Assembly: GCA_002105175.1 (NCBI GenBank)
Contig: MCGE01000017.1
Location: forward strand, 789,410-853,409
DNA: 64,000 bases
From: Absidia repens
Taxonomy: Eukaryota > Mucoromycota > Mucoromycetes > Mucorales > Cunninghamellaceae
Direction of reading: 5' to 3'
In this document: piece by piece, positions 31,701-43,599 of the stretch
Layout: every line of letters begins with the position of its first letter
Numbering within the stretch: the first letter of the stretch is position 1
Program-made: the position numbers and the translations under genes
The notes under the pieces: model-generated
Told to the model about the DNA's origin: nothing
The model's database searches: none
Seen by the model: only the letters and a program-made list of their open reading frames with translations

Positions 31701-32674
31701 TGTGGAACAAGCTTTTACAAAGGATCAAGGAAAAAGGAACCTTTAAAAATAGAGAATTTCTGGAATACATATACGGTAAGCAAAACTAGTATTGATTTGC
31801 GTTAAAATAGAGAGACAAAATGTGTTTAATAATTGCTATTATTTATTTATGTATAGTGGAGGATGTTCTCAAAGTCATTCAATCTATTCACGAGTCAAAG
31901 TCTGCTACTTTGGATATTATACCACCAGAATTCGCCCTTCGTGCAAGTTACCGACACTTGGTTGCTCCACATACCTATTCCAGTACAATGACATCACCTT
32001 CACCAGCACCATCACAGCACGGCAATCATGACAATCAACATACGAAGAATGCAGAATCAGTCTCCCCTGCAGCAGTAACTCGGCCAACGGAGAACGAAGA
32101 AGAAGACGAGGATGATGATGAAAATAATGATGCCACTGAAAAGCCTTCAGGGGGAATGTTGGCACCACCACCTACTTATCAACCCTCATTTGCAAATCAG
32201 ATATTGCCGAACATGTCAATGTCACCTTCTTGGTATGCAGCGTCAACACAAAAAAATGCTTATACAAGTTGGATGTCTCCGTCATTTTATTACAGTCGAC
32301 CAGCCACCTCTGTCGTGTTACCGAAAAAGCGAAAGAGACCAAATAGCAAACACTACCAAGATGATCATGATGAGGAAAAACCACGGAATGAACATGAATA
32401 CGAACCGGAAGATGACATTGGACCACAATCTCCTCCACCAGGATCGTCATCGAATTCAAGTCGCCAACGACCAGAAGTAGGCGATAGACCATCGGATCAA
32501 ATATTAGCGACATCAACCAACACCTTACCACCATTTGTTCCCCGCGATATTGTATCAAGGTGCTTAGATTATCGACTACGACGCTATTCTCCCAAGGTCA
32601 CACCACAACGAATGCGACATGTACTTCAAAATTTCCTCAAAAACATGGTCCTCAAAGGAAGTGAAGAAACTTGA
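28751..32674 (+). CDS. Integrator complex subunit 10-like protein
   Basis: Twelve exons: 28751-28939, 29023-29090, 29193-29284, 29347-29403, 29501-29580, 29644-29722, 29795-30008, 30100-30833, 30916-31004, 31100-31297, 31379-31775 and 31857-32674; all phases agree, about 1004 residues. Regions resembling animal INTS10, by recalled comparison: KYAHLLVADLFPRLCKQRLL and HYIIIPVTLFEAYISTGQQY in the N-half; the C-terminal block GNMIVLMQYGWPYW followed by GMWNKLLQRIKEKGTFKNRE and FLEYIYVEDVLKVI, which parallels the last helical repeats of INTS10; and a preceding ILSVFPIP. Between these lie fungal-specific low-complexity inserts (poly-Ser, NRKRHIEDSSAS, acidic EEDEDDDENND, KKRKRPNSKH). Family knowledge: Integrator cleaves and terminates RNA polymerase II transcripts, with INTS10 in its arm module. 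The first intron (28940-29022) was inferred because the continuous frame loses similarity. The alternative is an unrelated helical-repeat protein. Confidence 0.62.
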
Positions 32675-33283
32675 ACTGGTGGGCTGATTGACGCTTGTGT
32701 AGTTTTGTTATCATTTATACCTTTTTTATTGTAACTAGTTAATTTTATTGTTATTTTATTTTTTACATGTAGTTAAATTTGATTCAATAAAAAAAAAGTT
32801 GACTTGACTTGTATTTATTATGGGGTTGGAAAAAGGGATAAATTGGTTAATATAGGGGACGTTGAAATTGACTTTACTGTGGCGATGATAGGGGGATGAG
32901 TTGACAATTGTTATCTTGATTATATCATATTATATAAATATATATATATATATTATGGTTGATGCTGGTCGCGATAATGGAGGTGATTGTTGTGGGGATG
33001 TAGATATATCTTCTACAAAACGAATTCATGGAATGCATGATCACTCTTTTTTGTTGTTGTTTGGTAAAATGGGGGATCTCTTTTTTTTGGTATGTCTGTG
33101 TTACCTTGGAGGCAAATATTTTTTATAATTTTTAACCTTTATTTCAATTATTATTTTCTTTTTTACTTTTCTTTTTTCTTTGTTTTATTTTACACCATAT
33201 TTCTCTGTCTCTCTTCCAACTTCCAACCCCTTCCACTCTCTCTTTTTTCTCTCTCTCTTCTTCTCTTTTTGATTACTATACGC
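32675..33283. promoter_or_regulatory. Spacer and C/T-rich leader
   Basis: Poly(A) signal AATAAA near 32786 for the upstream gene, a TA run at 32937-32953, then a T/C-rich leader (33150-33275) before the next ATG. No gene is seen. Confidence 0.5.
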
Positions 33284-34735
33284 ATGGTAGACGGTGGACG
33301 AACTAGGCTGCAACGATTAGCACGGTGGCCAACCACTTCTCCTTCTGCCTCAATGACAAACTGGTCGGATTCAAAAAAGCATGGTACGCTATTAGAAGCA
33401 AACTATTTCCAGCCAATTGATCACGAAAACTTGGTGCAAGGATCTCTTTACATTATCAAAGTCAAGATTGTCACCATTAGCCTTTTTGAAGGTAAGTGAA
33501 TTACACGCTCTGTTAAGTTGATATACCAAATTGACAAGACCCCTTTTTTTTTATATTCAGGTTGGAACGATGATATGTGCTGTTTTTCTGTTTTGCGTAA
33601 GGAACAATAGTTCAATAGCTATGATTTTTTGATATGTACAGAAGGACACGGTACTAATGATGTTTATTTTACATAGGCTCAGACACTGGTTCAATGAGGT
33701 GGTCAGAAGCAAGGTTAGTGAGAAACAAAATTCAACCATGGAATGCAAGCTCCATGCATGTCTTGTTATTGAATTCTTTGACTTATTTTATTATTATTAT
33801 CTAGATATCTACCTGGTGATTTCGACGCATTCGATGCTTTTGACGATGCAGGGAATCCACCCGTTTATTTTTGGACAAGGTATTTGCGTATCGATGTGCC
33901 TCTCAATTGGTTCTCCCTTTTTGAAGAAGCTCGCCAACGACAACGCAAATGGAATATGGATGTACAGCAGCAATATATTTACCAGCAGGAGCAGCAGCAG
34001 CAACATCAGCATCAACATCAGCGACATCAGCAGCAACGAATTGACACCACAGCGACGAACAACGGGAATGTGGATGATGCTGATGAAGAAGACGAGATTT
34101 TATCCTTTCCTGCTCCACCTTCCTCCATATCTAGTTTACCTTTGGACATCAATGGCGACAACGATCTTCCACTAGGATCTTCCTTCTCTCAAGTACGACA
34201 TGGTTCCCCTACCATTTTTACAAACATCGACGCTCCTTGTGTTCCCCCATCAACAGTAGCAACACTAACAACAACAACAACAAACAAGAATGATACATAC
34301 ATTAGCCCTTATCCACTTCCGCCTCCACCTCCTCTTCCCATCGACACACATTTCCCCCCAGTATCTCCTTCAACAACAGCAGCTGTAGCAGCATTCCCGA
34401 CGTCATCATCATCGTCATCACCACCACCACCACCACCTGCAGCCAAATTAGACACACAACCTAACCATCAAATTGACCAGCTTGTTTACTCTCCAGTCCC
34501 ATCTATACGGCACAGCAGCAAGGGGATGGTGAACAAGACAACAACCGCATCAACAACGCTATCCGCTTCCACAAAATCGCAACAATATCGGCGTTTTTCT
34601 CAACAAATTACAAATGATAGAAAATCTAACGATCCAACAGCTCTACCACCCAACAACCATAAGAGCAAATTCAGTCGATCCATGTCCATCAAATCGCTCT
34701 CAAGAAATCGGCGCTCTGTATTTGGCTTATTTTAG
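33284..34735 (+). CDS. Unrecognised protein with conserved-looking N-terminal domain
   Basis: Three exons: 33284-33491, 33677-33713 and 33805-34735, 391 residues; junction phases agree (ISLFEG|SDTGSMRWSEAR|YLPGDFDAF). I do not recognise the family. The first ~125 residues look globular: SLYIIKVKIVTISLFEG, then SMRWSEARYLPGDFDAFDAF, NPPVYFWTRYLRIDVPLNWF and SLFEEARQRQRKW. From about residue 130 it is low complexity: Gln/His run, acidic DDADEEDE, Ser/Thr/Pro tracts with poly-Pro, and a basic end SRSMSIKSLSRNRRSVFGLF that looks like a phosphorylation or localisation motif. A 37-nt middle exon supports the splice model. The gene follows the INTS10-like gene in the same direction. Confidence 0.65.
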
Positions 34736-36119
34736 TTTTTAATTCTTTTCTCCCTTTCCATTCTCCACCTACACACGCGCACATCACCGACAGACCACAC
34801 ACCTAATGCATTTTACGGCTTTATCCATTCATCGCTAGTTAGCTTTTATTCAACCATACTCTAGTACCTATTCATTAAATACTTTACTTTACTTTACATT
34901 ACATTACATTACATTATATTCTAGTTTATCCTTTTTTTTTTAGTCTTCATACTAAATAAAAACAACTTTTTTTTATCATGCAAAGTGATAAGCTCCGCTT
35001 TTTTTTTTGTTTATTTTTTTGTGTTATGAATGACAGGTTTTTCCTTATAATGGGACGAAATAGCTTAAGGTGTGTTTATACAATTTGATGCAGGTAGACT
35101 TGGCGAAAAAAAAAAAAAAGTTTTCAGGCATGAAGATAGGGCAGAAGCGTCATCCTCTTTACATTTTTTCCTTCTGTATATTTAAGTTTGATTTGCTTTA
35201 GACTTTAGGTGTATGCGTACAAATTTTGATTTTGGAGGATATGGTTTACTGCCTCCAATGATTGTGCGCACAAATAATTATTATCGAATTTAAGGGTGGG
35301 GTTATTGGGAAAATCAGTGAAAATAGCCGACAAAGGATATAGTGCAGTCCAGCAAGAACCTAAACAAACTTGGCCCACCGTAAAATAATAACAATATTAG
35401 TTTACTTGACAAAAAAAAAACATATACTCAAGGAACATTATAGTAAAGATGAAACGGGACAAAAGTTACGAGATTGGATGTTTTCTGTTTTTGTAAAAAA
35501 AAAAAAAAAGCGCCCTTGGCATTTGCTGTTGGCTGGTTTTGTGGAAGGAGTCGAGAAATTGTGATATCAAAGTCATTCACTATATAAAGAGGGATGTTAT
35601 GCAGGCAAACTAAATACCTTTTGGTACGATACAATCATGCATTCATCGCCGCTTACTTTGTTGTGCATCCTTCATTGTCCTCTTTTTTTTATGTATCCAC
35701 CACGACCTACCCTTTTAACCCCATTTAAAAAATCTCTCTCGCCACTATATTTAAAAAACAGTACAGTATAGGTACACCGATTGACAATATTAACTAACCG
35801 TATGAGAGACGATGTAAAAATAAGAAAAACTAGGTCATATTATCTGTGGATATAAAGTACGATAAGGAAACTAAACTGGTCTAATGATAATACTATAACA
35901 TAAATCTAAATATAAGGCGTGTGTATGTAGGCTATAGTTTTGTAGAATTAACGTAACGTCTAATAAGCTAGATCAATCAAATAGGGTAAGCTATCCTACG
36001 GTGAGTGACAATTGCACAGTGAAGAGGTTGATTAAATTATGCCGAGATTGCTTCATTTTGTTTGCAAGGCCTCAAGGGAAGAGAGCAACCATTCTGCCGA
36101 TGTTGAATGGTGGTGGCTA
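34736..36119. other. Spacer, no gene seen
   Basis: Contains a short TTACA tandem run (about 34882-34915), poly-A/T runs and AT-rich sequence. Small frames (for example 35370-35564) contain poly-Lys from homopolymers and are not supported. Confidence 0.5.
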
Positions 36120-36169
36120 CTATATTGAGAAGGGAATCACTATGTTGCATGATGTTGTACAATATTGAA

Positions 36170-36760
36170 TGTTGCGAAAAAAAAAGGATTTCATTTTTGT
36201 ATCCACCTCACCAGCGACGAATAAAAAAAATTGTTTCAAATCCCGCCCACGTGAAAGATTAATTTTCTTTCTCCCACTTTTTTTTTGGCTCTCTTTCCTA
36301 ATTTTTTTTTCTTCACGATTGTGACTCCTATGGGGTTCTGATGGACTTAGATTAATGTCAGGATTAGTTAGAAGAGTTTTCATCTCAGGGATTACAAGAT
36401 GCATGGGGAAACCCTTTCATTTTGGATCCAGGATCTGGAGGCACCATTAGTTGGCTTTTTGGAGCCTTCATTAGCTTAGTTTAGCCTTAGTGTATCCATA
36501 CTTCATATATACATCTGAATAAAATGTGTCTCTTTTTAAATACTTCAATGAAAAATGACCCATTAGTCTCACTCATTTCTTGTGCAGTAGATCGCTTGCA
36601 TACTACAATCAATCATTTTGATTAGTGTTGACCATTGTTGTGTTTCAACAGAAGATATCCGTCAGTCCTCCTCATGACTTGTAGAGCATATTAGCTCTCG
36701 TTTTACAATTGTTACTTAAAATCAATATTGACCTTTCTTTAGTTGTCGCGTTAGTCGTCC
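36170..36760 (+). repeat. Interspersed repeat copy R4
   Basis: Plus-orientation copy of the R1 family: CCCGCCCACGTGAAAG at 36241, core GATGCATGGGGAAACCCTTT near 36390-36416 then TTGGATCCAGGATCTGG, GTTGGCTTTTTGGAGCCTTC, and the tail TGAATAAAATGTGTCTC near 36517-36533. It continues into the second 3' module seen in R1 (CTCATGACTTGTAGAGCATA, TTTTACAATTGTTAC) to about 36715. Confidence 0.6.
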
Positions 36761-37074
36761 CCATTTTTGCTCCAGCAGATCATTCCACTGAATCCCGTAT
36801 GACAACGAACCGCTCGTCCTTAGATTTAGTATCTACCCATGAAGTATATATTTTTCTTACACACATACACGCCTTCTATTTTTACGTATATGTATTATAT
36901 GCTCATTTGACAGAGCACTGATAACAACGACTAGGCGAACACACCTAACACTCTACCCAATTTTTCGTCATACAAACACACACACACACACTATTTTTTT
37001 TTTATGTACACAATATATACCCAATCGACAAAACACAAACAAATGTATGAAGGAGACTAATGATAAAAAGGCAC

Positions 37075-37290
37075 ACAGAATATATTTTATTCAGTTATAA
37101 ATATAAACTATGAAAGTAACATTAAGCTACGCTGAGAAGAGTGCAATGAATGACACTATAAAGTTAACTAATCTAATGACGGTCCTTAATCACGAATCGG
37201 AAATGAAAGGGTTTTCCCATGTACGCTTGTATTGCATTTTTTTAAAACGCCCCTGTTCAAAGTCTAACACTAAGCCAATATCCACAACAA
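37075..37290 (-). repeat. Interspersed repeat fragment R5
   Basis: Degenerate copy: AATATATTTTATTCAG, then TAACATTAAGCTACG, GGAAATGAAAGGGTTTTCCC and ATGTACGCTTGTATTGC, corresponding to tail and core of the R1 family. The CACGTG end is not seen. Confidence 0.45.
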
Positions 37291-37299
37291 CTTAATGAG

Positions 37300-38888
37300 G
37301 CTTCATTGAAGATTATGTTCTAAAAAAAAGAAAAAAAAAAAACAGACCGAATGAAAAAAGAAAAATTAAAAAAAGACAAATGTCGGAGTGTAGTACGCCG
37401 AGGGAGTAGAGCGATTTCCACCATTCCAAAGAAAGAAAGAAAAAACAATAGTCAATAGTATCTCAAATTTGGAAATGAGACATGCTTTATTGTTGATTTT
37501 CCACAACTCCCTCACCATATCCAACGTTCAGGTTTATCTTATGATAACTAACGCATAAACCTACCCTGCGATGGCTAACACTTCACAAACGACCGTGAAA
37601 CGCATTTTAGCGTAAAAAATGTAAAAATAGTCGGCCGGAGGTCGCAAGACAAAATTCACTTTTATCCTGTTTTATGTCGCTCGTCGGTACGGCCATCGTC
37701 ACGACTTTAGTAATATTACCTTAAACTTCTTTCCAGACCATGGCTGCTCACCTATAAGTATTTAAGACTCCGATGTTTGGTAAGATTAACATCCACAGCA
37801 ACCCTTGATTTGTTTCGTAATAACCTACTCTTGAAAAGCAAGCATGTCTTGGCAGGCGGATCAAAAAAAGAAGCGACAAATCAGGGCAAATAAACTGTTT
37901 TTGGAATCTCATCGAATTAATGCCAAGCTTTTTTTTTTTCTTCAATAGTCGTGGCAGTAGAGAAAAATTGAATGCTCCTACTGATAAATTTGATGGAGGT
38001 TATAAATAAAGTTTTCGCTACAGTGTCAGTTTGAACTATAACATATGTATTTTAGCTTCAAAGAAGATTATGAATAATATGTGTTTTGTCCCCGCATATG
38101 AGTTACACAAATGCCTGTGCCTGTGTCTTTTTGAGGACGAAAGGCTTTTTTGGGTGAGCCTATCAGTACTGCCTGTTGTTTAACGTAAAAATATAAAAAA
38201 AGATGCAATGGTTAAAGTGAATAAATTTTTGTGTGGAAGTTATCAACTGTAAAGTGTCATCTATTTGCTGATGCACATGATTAAACATTAGCGCCACTGA
38301 GTTCGCTGATAAAGCATAAATAGATATTGACGATGGGACTTTTTGTCCAGCAACATGGGGAAATATTACTACGAAACCATACCGGTATTTGTTCACCGAG
38401 AATATATTCGGGACAACTTTCTCCATGCCAATCAGATCAGGAAAAAAAGGTTCTTTGCTTTCCATTTTTGTTGCTGTTTTTGTAAAGGAATTCCTTGATT
38501 TCTTATTCGCCCCACGTGAGCTGCTACTCAAAAAAAGAAAAAATCGCTTCGGTGTTTAAATACACTGTGGATAAAAAGGCAAAACATTTTGACCGGCGTG
38601 TCATCCAGACTCTGTAAAACATGGCTCTGAACGGCGATTGAATTTTCTATTCTGTTTGAAAAAAAATTGGGGGGTGTATAAAATTTTGGAAGAAAAAAAT
38701 AAAAAAAAAAAATTTATATAAAGAGGCGATGTGGTTTAATTTTTCAGATACTTCCTTTCTTTATTATTTTAATCTACCCAATTGCATTACCATCATTAGT
38801 CATTTACTATTATTGTCATATTATTATTATCATTATTATTATTACTATTAATTATATACTGTCATAACCTTCACCGGCGTCCATTACC
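37300..38888. other. Spacer; AUR1 promoter; one doubtful ORF
   Basis: Mostly AT-rich. A minus-strand ATG frame at 38465-38163 would encode 100 residues (MESKEPFFPDLIGMEKVVPN onward) with ordinary composition but no recognised family. A TTTATATAAAG TATA-like box at about 38713-38723 and TTATTATTATC-rich leader (38760-38880) precede AUR1. Confidence 0.4.
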
Positions 38889-40389
38889 ATGATACCATCA
38901 TCACTACGAAAGTATATAGAGACACATTGCACCATTTACGACCTTCAATATGTGTTTCTCGGTACGCTCTTGATAGCCGATTACATTATCATTCAATCAC
39001 CAGGATGGATCCTGAAAACACTTATCGCCATTGCATTAGTATCATCGTTATTTATTCCATATGTACGACGATTTACGAAACCCGCTTTACCCATATTTAC
39101 ATGGTTGATCACGTTCTATGCATGTCAATTTATCCCCACCAGTTATCGACCTAGTCATATCTTCGTTAATATTTTGCCTACTTTGGAACGCATCTTGTAT
39201 GGAGCCAGTTTATCTGAAATCATCTCGAAACACACTCATCCCGTACTTGACATTTTAGCCTGGCTTCCTTACGGTGTCATTCATTTTTCTTTGCCTTTTA
39301 TCTTGGCATTTATTCTATTTATCTTCGGTCCTCCTCGCTCGGCCAATATTTTTGGGCAAGCCTTCGGATATATGAACATTGCTGGTGTTTTGACTCAATT
39401 GTTATTTCCCAATGCTTCACCTTGTAAGTCAATGAAATCAAGCGGAATTTGAATTTTCTTTTTTCTTTTTTTCTCTGTTTCTTTTCTTTGTTTCTTATTT
39501 TTTTTTTTCTATTTTTCTTATGATAGGGTATGAAATGACATATGGATCAGCACCAGCAGATTACACTATCCCCGGTGAACCTGGTGGATTGGCGCGCATC
39601 GATGACATTCTCGGACTGAAACTTTATGGATCGACTTTTGGTGGTTCACCTTTGGTATTTGGAGCATTCCCATCGTTACATTCTGGATCGGCGACTATTG
39701 AAATGTTGTTTGTCACTTACCTTTGTCCCAAACTATGGCCACTTGGTGTTGCCTACACGATGTGGCTTTGGTGGTCGACCATGTACTTGACGCATCACTA
39801 TTTGATTGATCTCGTTGGTGGCTCTATTTACGCCTTCTTGACTTTCTTTGTGGCCCGGCAGTTTTTACCAAAGGTCGATGCAAACAAACGCAACCGCTTG
39901 GCTTACTTTATTGGTATTCCTAACACATCTAATAGTATCAGCAATTTCTTCCACAGTATCGAATATTCCATGTCATTTGGTCAAGGGAAAGCGGGCGTCA
40001 GTAAGTTGGAAACAGATGGTGGTATTGAAGACGAAGAACGCATGGCTCTTTATGAAGGCAAAGAATATGATCTGGTGCACGGAACTACTACAATGGACGG
40101 CCAACCTCAGGATATATATGTTTTGATGGAACCTGATATGGAAAAGCAACAACAACAAGGCCAACAACATCAACATCACCGTCGCGTTCGATCTCAACAT
40201 TTTTCTGGTGAAGACACTCATTTAACACCAATTCGTATGCGATATGTGGACGACCGATCGTCCGATGATGAAGTCAGCAACGCGTCTCCTGTCTTGATGT
40301 CTTCTCACACTTCACCTACTTGCTCTGAACCTAGCTCCCCAGTGACTCCATTCGCTCCTGATCACCATGGCTTTGGTTGGAAACGATAG
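38889..40389 (+). CDS. AUR1: Inositol phosphorylceramide synthase catalytic subunit
   Basis: Two exons: 38889-39423 and 39527-40389, 465 residues. AUR1 transfers phosphoinositol from phosphatidylinositol to ceramide in the Golgi, the first committed fungal-specific step of complex sphingolipid synthesis and the aureobasidin A target. The protein is polytopic, with about six to eight hydrophobic segments. The PAP2-like catalytic motifs are intact: FGAFPSLHSGSATIEM and MYLTHHYLIDLVGGSIYA, with the His and Asp residues expected for the active site. Other family blocks: ASPWYEMTYGSAPADY (formed across the splice, Trp restored) and FGGSPLVFGAF. The C-terminal ~150 residues are hydrophilic with Gln/His and Ser/Pro-rich parts, a usual regulatory tail. 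Length matches fungal Aur1. Confidence 0.95.
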
Positions 40390-41100
40390 ATAGATATTAG
40401 ATTTTGATACCTTTACTCCTATTACTTTTTTACTTTTATTGTTATTACTCTTATTTACTTAATAGTTACTGTTTATTTAATACTTTGTCCCCATCTCTTG
40501 TAGTTATTTCTCCTCCCCTCTTCACAAACATACGTTCTTTATTTAGTATCATTATTACTTACCTATTCATTCTTTGATATTGACTTCTTATGCTTCTGCT
40601 TGTACAACTTACTTCTAATCTTCTATTTTGTTTTTACCATTTACCCACGCCTATTTTTAATAAAATCATACAATCACAATCATATCATATCGTACCATAC
40701 AGTCTTCATGCATACTTGTACATTTTGTTTTGTCTTTTGTTTTTGTTTTTTGTTTTTTTTTTTGTTTTTTTGCTAATCATTGAATAAACCTTGTCTCTTT
40801 TACTACAACTAATACACATTGGATAAGAGTCCTGTGATCAGAAAAATGGAATGGTGGTATGGAATATAGTTTATTTTTTTTATTGTCGTGCAACAGAATC
40901 AAACACCCAACATGAATAACAACCCATATACAGAAGATAAAATATAAACGATATATAAAACTAAAAATATGACCATAGCTAAACGACATCTAAACTATTT
41001 GTAAAAGACGACAGATCTACGGTATATATATATATATATATAAACTAGATCATTAAACCAATCAATATCTTCACATAAGCTCCACTTCACTCATCCATCC
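40390..41100. other. AUR1 3' flank, no gene seen
   Basis: T-rich 3'UTR-like sequence with AATAAA signals (near 40660 and 40782), poly-T runs and a TA microsatellite (41022-41042). Confidence 0.5.
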
Positions 41101-41196
41101 CACCACCATCATGTGTCACCAAGTCCATGACAAATTGAATCCGCAGTGATCCAAAGAATATGTCGTCGACCTAACATTGTCTCGCCTGAAGGCTGC

Positions 41197-42010
41197 CTAC
41201 AAAACAAGAAAAAAACAGTCAGGGGTTTGAGAAAAAAAGAAGCCAGACGTCGGGATAGTTTGACTGACTCTACCTTTTGAGAATGACAAGCATAAAAATG
41301 TGTCACATGTCGTTGCCATAACAAGGATGTATAAGTCACCCCACTTGACCCCCATCACATACCCATACATCCCCCCCCTTCCAGCCAATACATTTTCTGA
41401 GAAGGGTGGTGTCAGCCACCCACAACTGTATAAAAAAGGAAGGTCATCTGTATTCGTCATTTGATCCCTAATTTGCTTGCGATTATCATGCTGTATCGAC
41501 TGGATGGCAATTGGATGCGGTATGGACTTCAATAATTTAATGCGAATCCATTTCCGTTCATTCAGAAGCTGTGTCGTAAGATTTGATGTTGTAAGCACAG
41601 TAAGAGTCAAAATTTCCGGGGCCATTTTCCTTCGAGAGCTTCCCTTGCGACAACATGCATATCCGTGACATTACCTAATTGATATAGTGTTAGTAATGTA
41701 TCTTGCTGTTCATTTTTGCGACATGTTCATCGATTTTACCTATCAACAACACGCGTTGCTCAGTTTGCATAAACAGTCAATCGGATGGACTTTCTTCCAG
41801 ACACATAGTAAAGTCCACCTTCCTATTTTGTTGATACATATGTAGCTTGCCACGATTCACGTTCTGTTTGATATAAAAGATCAGATCATTTGATTCACCA
41901 GCAACGCGAAACTGACATGGGGGTGGATTTATGGTATAGTAATCTACAAAATGAAGCCGTTAGTCTTCGTTGTTGTTGATGTATTTTACTCCCATAGCCT
42001 TACTTTTACT
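41197..42010 (-). pseudogene. Decayed or partial gene, family unknown
   Basis: Minus-strand segments look coding but do not make one clean gene. An exon-like block 41943-41740 reads YYTINPPPCQFRVAGESNDL then IFYIKQNVNRGKLHMYQQNR, KVDFTMCLEESPSD, an in-frame TGA at 41779-41777, then LFMQTEQRVLLIG; it has an acceptor TTTTGTAG and a donor GTAAAA. It joins in phase to a block from 41674 (NVTDMHVVAREALEGKWP) that soon meets a stop, while another frame continues from an ATG at 41625 to 41197 (MAPEILTLTVLTTSNLTTQL onward). A short first exon (MHHVIRSK, near 42005) is possible. I do not recognise the protein. One nonsense and one frame change suggest a pseudogene, although sequencing errors occur elsewhere in this window. 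Confidence 0.4.
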
Positions 42011-43590
42011 TCTTATTACGTGATGCATACGAAGCAGCTACCGTTCAATTTTTTATCCGACTGTGTCTTAAAGAAACATAGCAAAAAAAAAAAAAAAGTG
42101 AAAAAAGTGAGTAGCTTAGTCATTTGGAAGATAAAAAAAATCGCCACCCCCCAATTTTTATCAAATGCACTCTCCGCTTGAAATCGGTGCAAAAGTTTTT
42201 TTTTTCATTTCTGCTTCACGATGGCACCCATGCAAAAGGATGTTACATCTCTTAAATAATACTCCTTAATTCAGAAACGTTCAACGATAAACATTAGGAT
42301 ATCTACACTATTTTCTAATATACACCCATTTGTGTATGATAAATTACTGATAATATCAAATTGTCTTGAGGGATTCCCTTTTCATATTTGAGGACAACCG
42401 AAACATCAAGTAGGGTCGGGCGAATAATACACCGGAGCTCGGCTAATTTCGGTCCAATAAGGATTCTATTACCAGAAATTAAAAATTATATATTTGTACA
42501 TTATCTTCCGTGCCTGAATTCTGCGTATGTTTTTTAAAAAGTCGGGCCGCTTTTTTTCAAAGTCCATTCGTTTGATCCGGGAAACGAGAAACAAAAAAAA
42601 GAGCGTGATGTTTTGTTTTTTGCTTTTTTTTTTTTTTGGTTGTTTTGGTCTACCGCTGATTTTTAGATTCATCAAATGAAAATGATTTGTCCGTCGGTCC
42701 AGGTGCCGTAACTCCAGTATGTATCCAAAGAACAAGTTCTACAAATAGGTTTGTTTAACAGAGCATGCATTCCTGTTTTCTCAAGGAAATTACTTTATCC
42801 TGTTAATAGGGTAGATTAGGTTGATGTCTTTATGGTTTTTGATCCATTGTGCATTGCATCGATCATTTTACAAAACTCGGAGAATGCTTCTGTTGGTTTC
42901 TCGGTCGAATTTCACATGCCGCTCAATAAAACGGGTGTGAAAAAGATTGCAACTTTTAGCCACTAATCGCTTTCGCGGAATGGAAACATGGAAACAATTA
43001 CGATGTGCGTTTTATCAAAAGATTTTGTAGCATGTCAGAGCTTGCATATTATGAACTATATGTGTTCATGATCACAAGCCATGTTTCCCAAAAAGCCATG
43101 GAACTTTGTTTCTAGCGCCTCAGGACACGCATCTACCCTCCGGGTCACTTAACATCAAATGTGTGTCATAGTCATATGGTCGTATGAACTTATTATATTG
43201 AAATTCAGCCTGTCATTGTCCGGATGACATGCAAAAAAAAAAAAAAAAAAAAAGCTGGATATACACAGTGTATCTAATCTGGTGGAGACTACGCTGGCAG
43301 CACAGCTTTAGTTGTTTGATATGAATGGTAGTGTTGTTGAAACAAGTAATCATAGATAAGCTAGAAAGTAATGCAACATGCTCTATAGCGGCGGCAACAC
43401 GCAGAGCACCGGCTGGCTTCATTCATATGATTGGACGAGCTATTTTGATAGTAAGTGATCCGGTACTGTCAACCAGCTCCTGTTGCTCTGGGTAAAAAGT
43501 AGTTATAGTAACCACATATAGCAATGCTTGGTAGAACACTCATAAAACGACTATAATAGCAGTACTGTTTGTCGCTCAATGGGTCAAAGT
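42011..43590. other. Spacer, no gene seen
   Basis: AT-rich with several poly-A/T runs (for example 43231-43252) and no supportable gene. Confidence 0.5.
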
Positions 43591-43599
43591 ATGGTTTAA

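Noticed and set aside
38163..38465. 100-codon minus-strand ORF upstream of AUR1
   Set aside because: Ordinary composition but no recognised family, no splice or poly(A) support that I can defend, and it sits in a repeat-rich spacer; mentioned in the spacer entry only.
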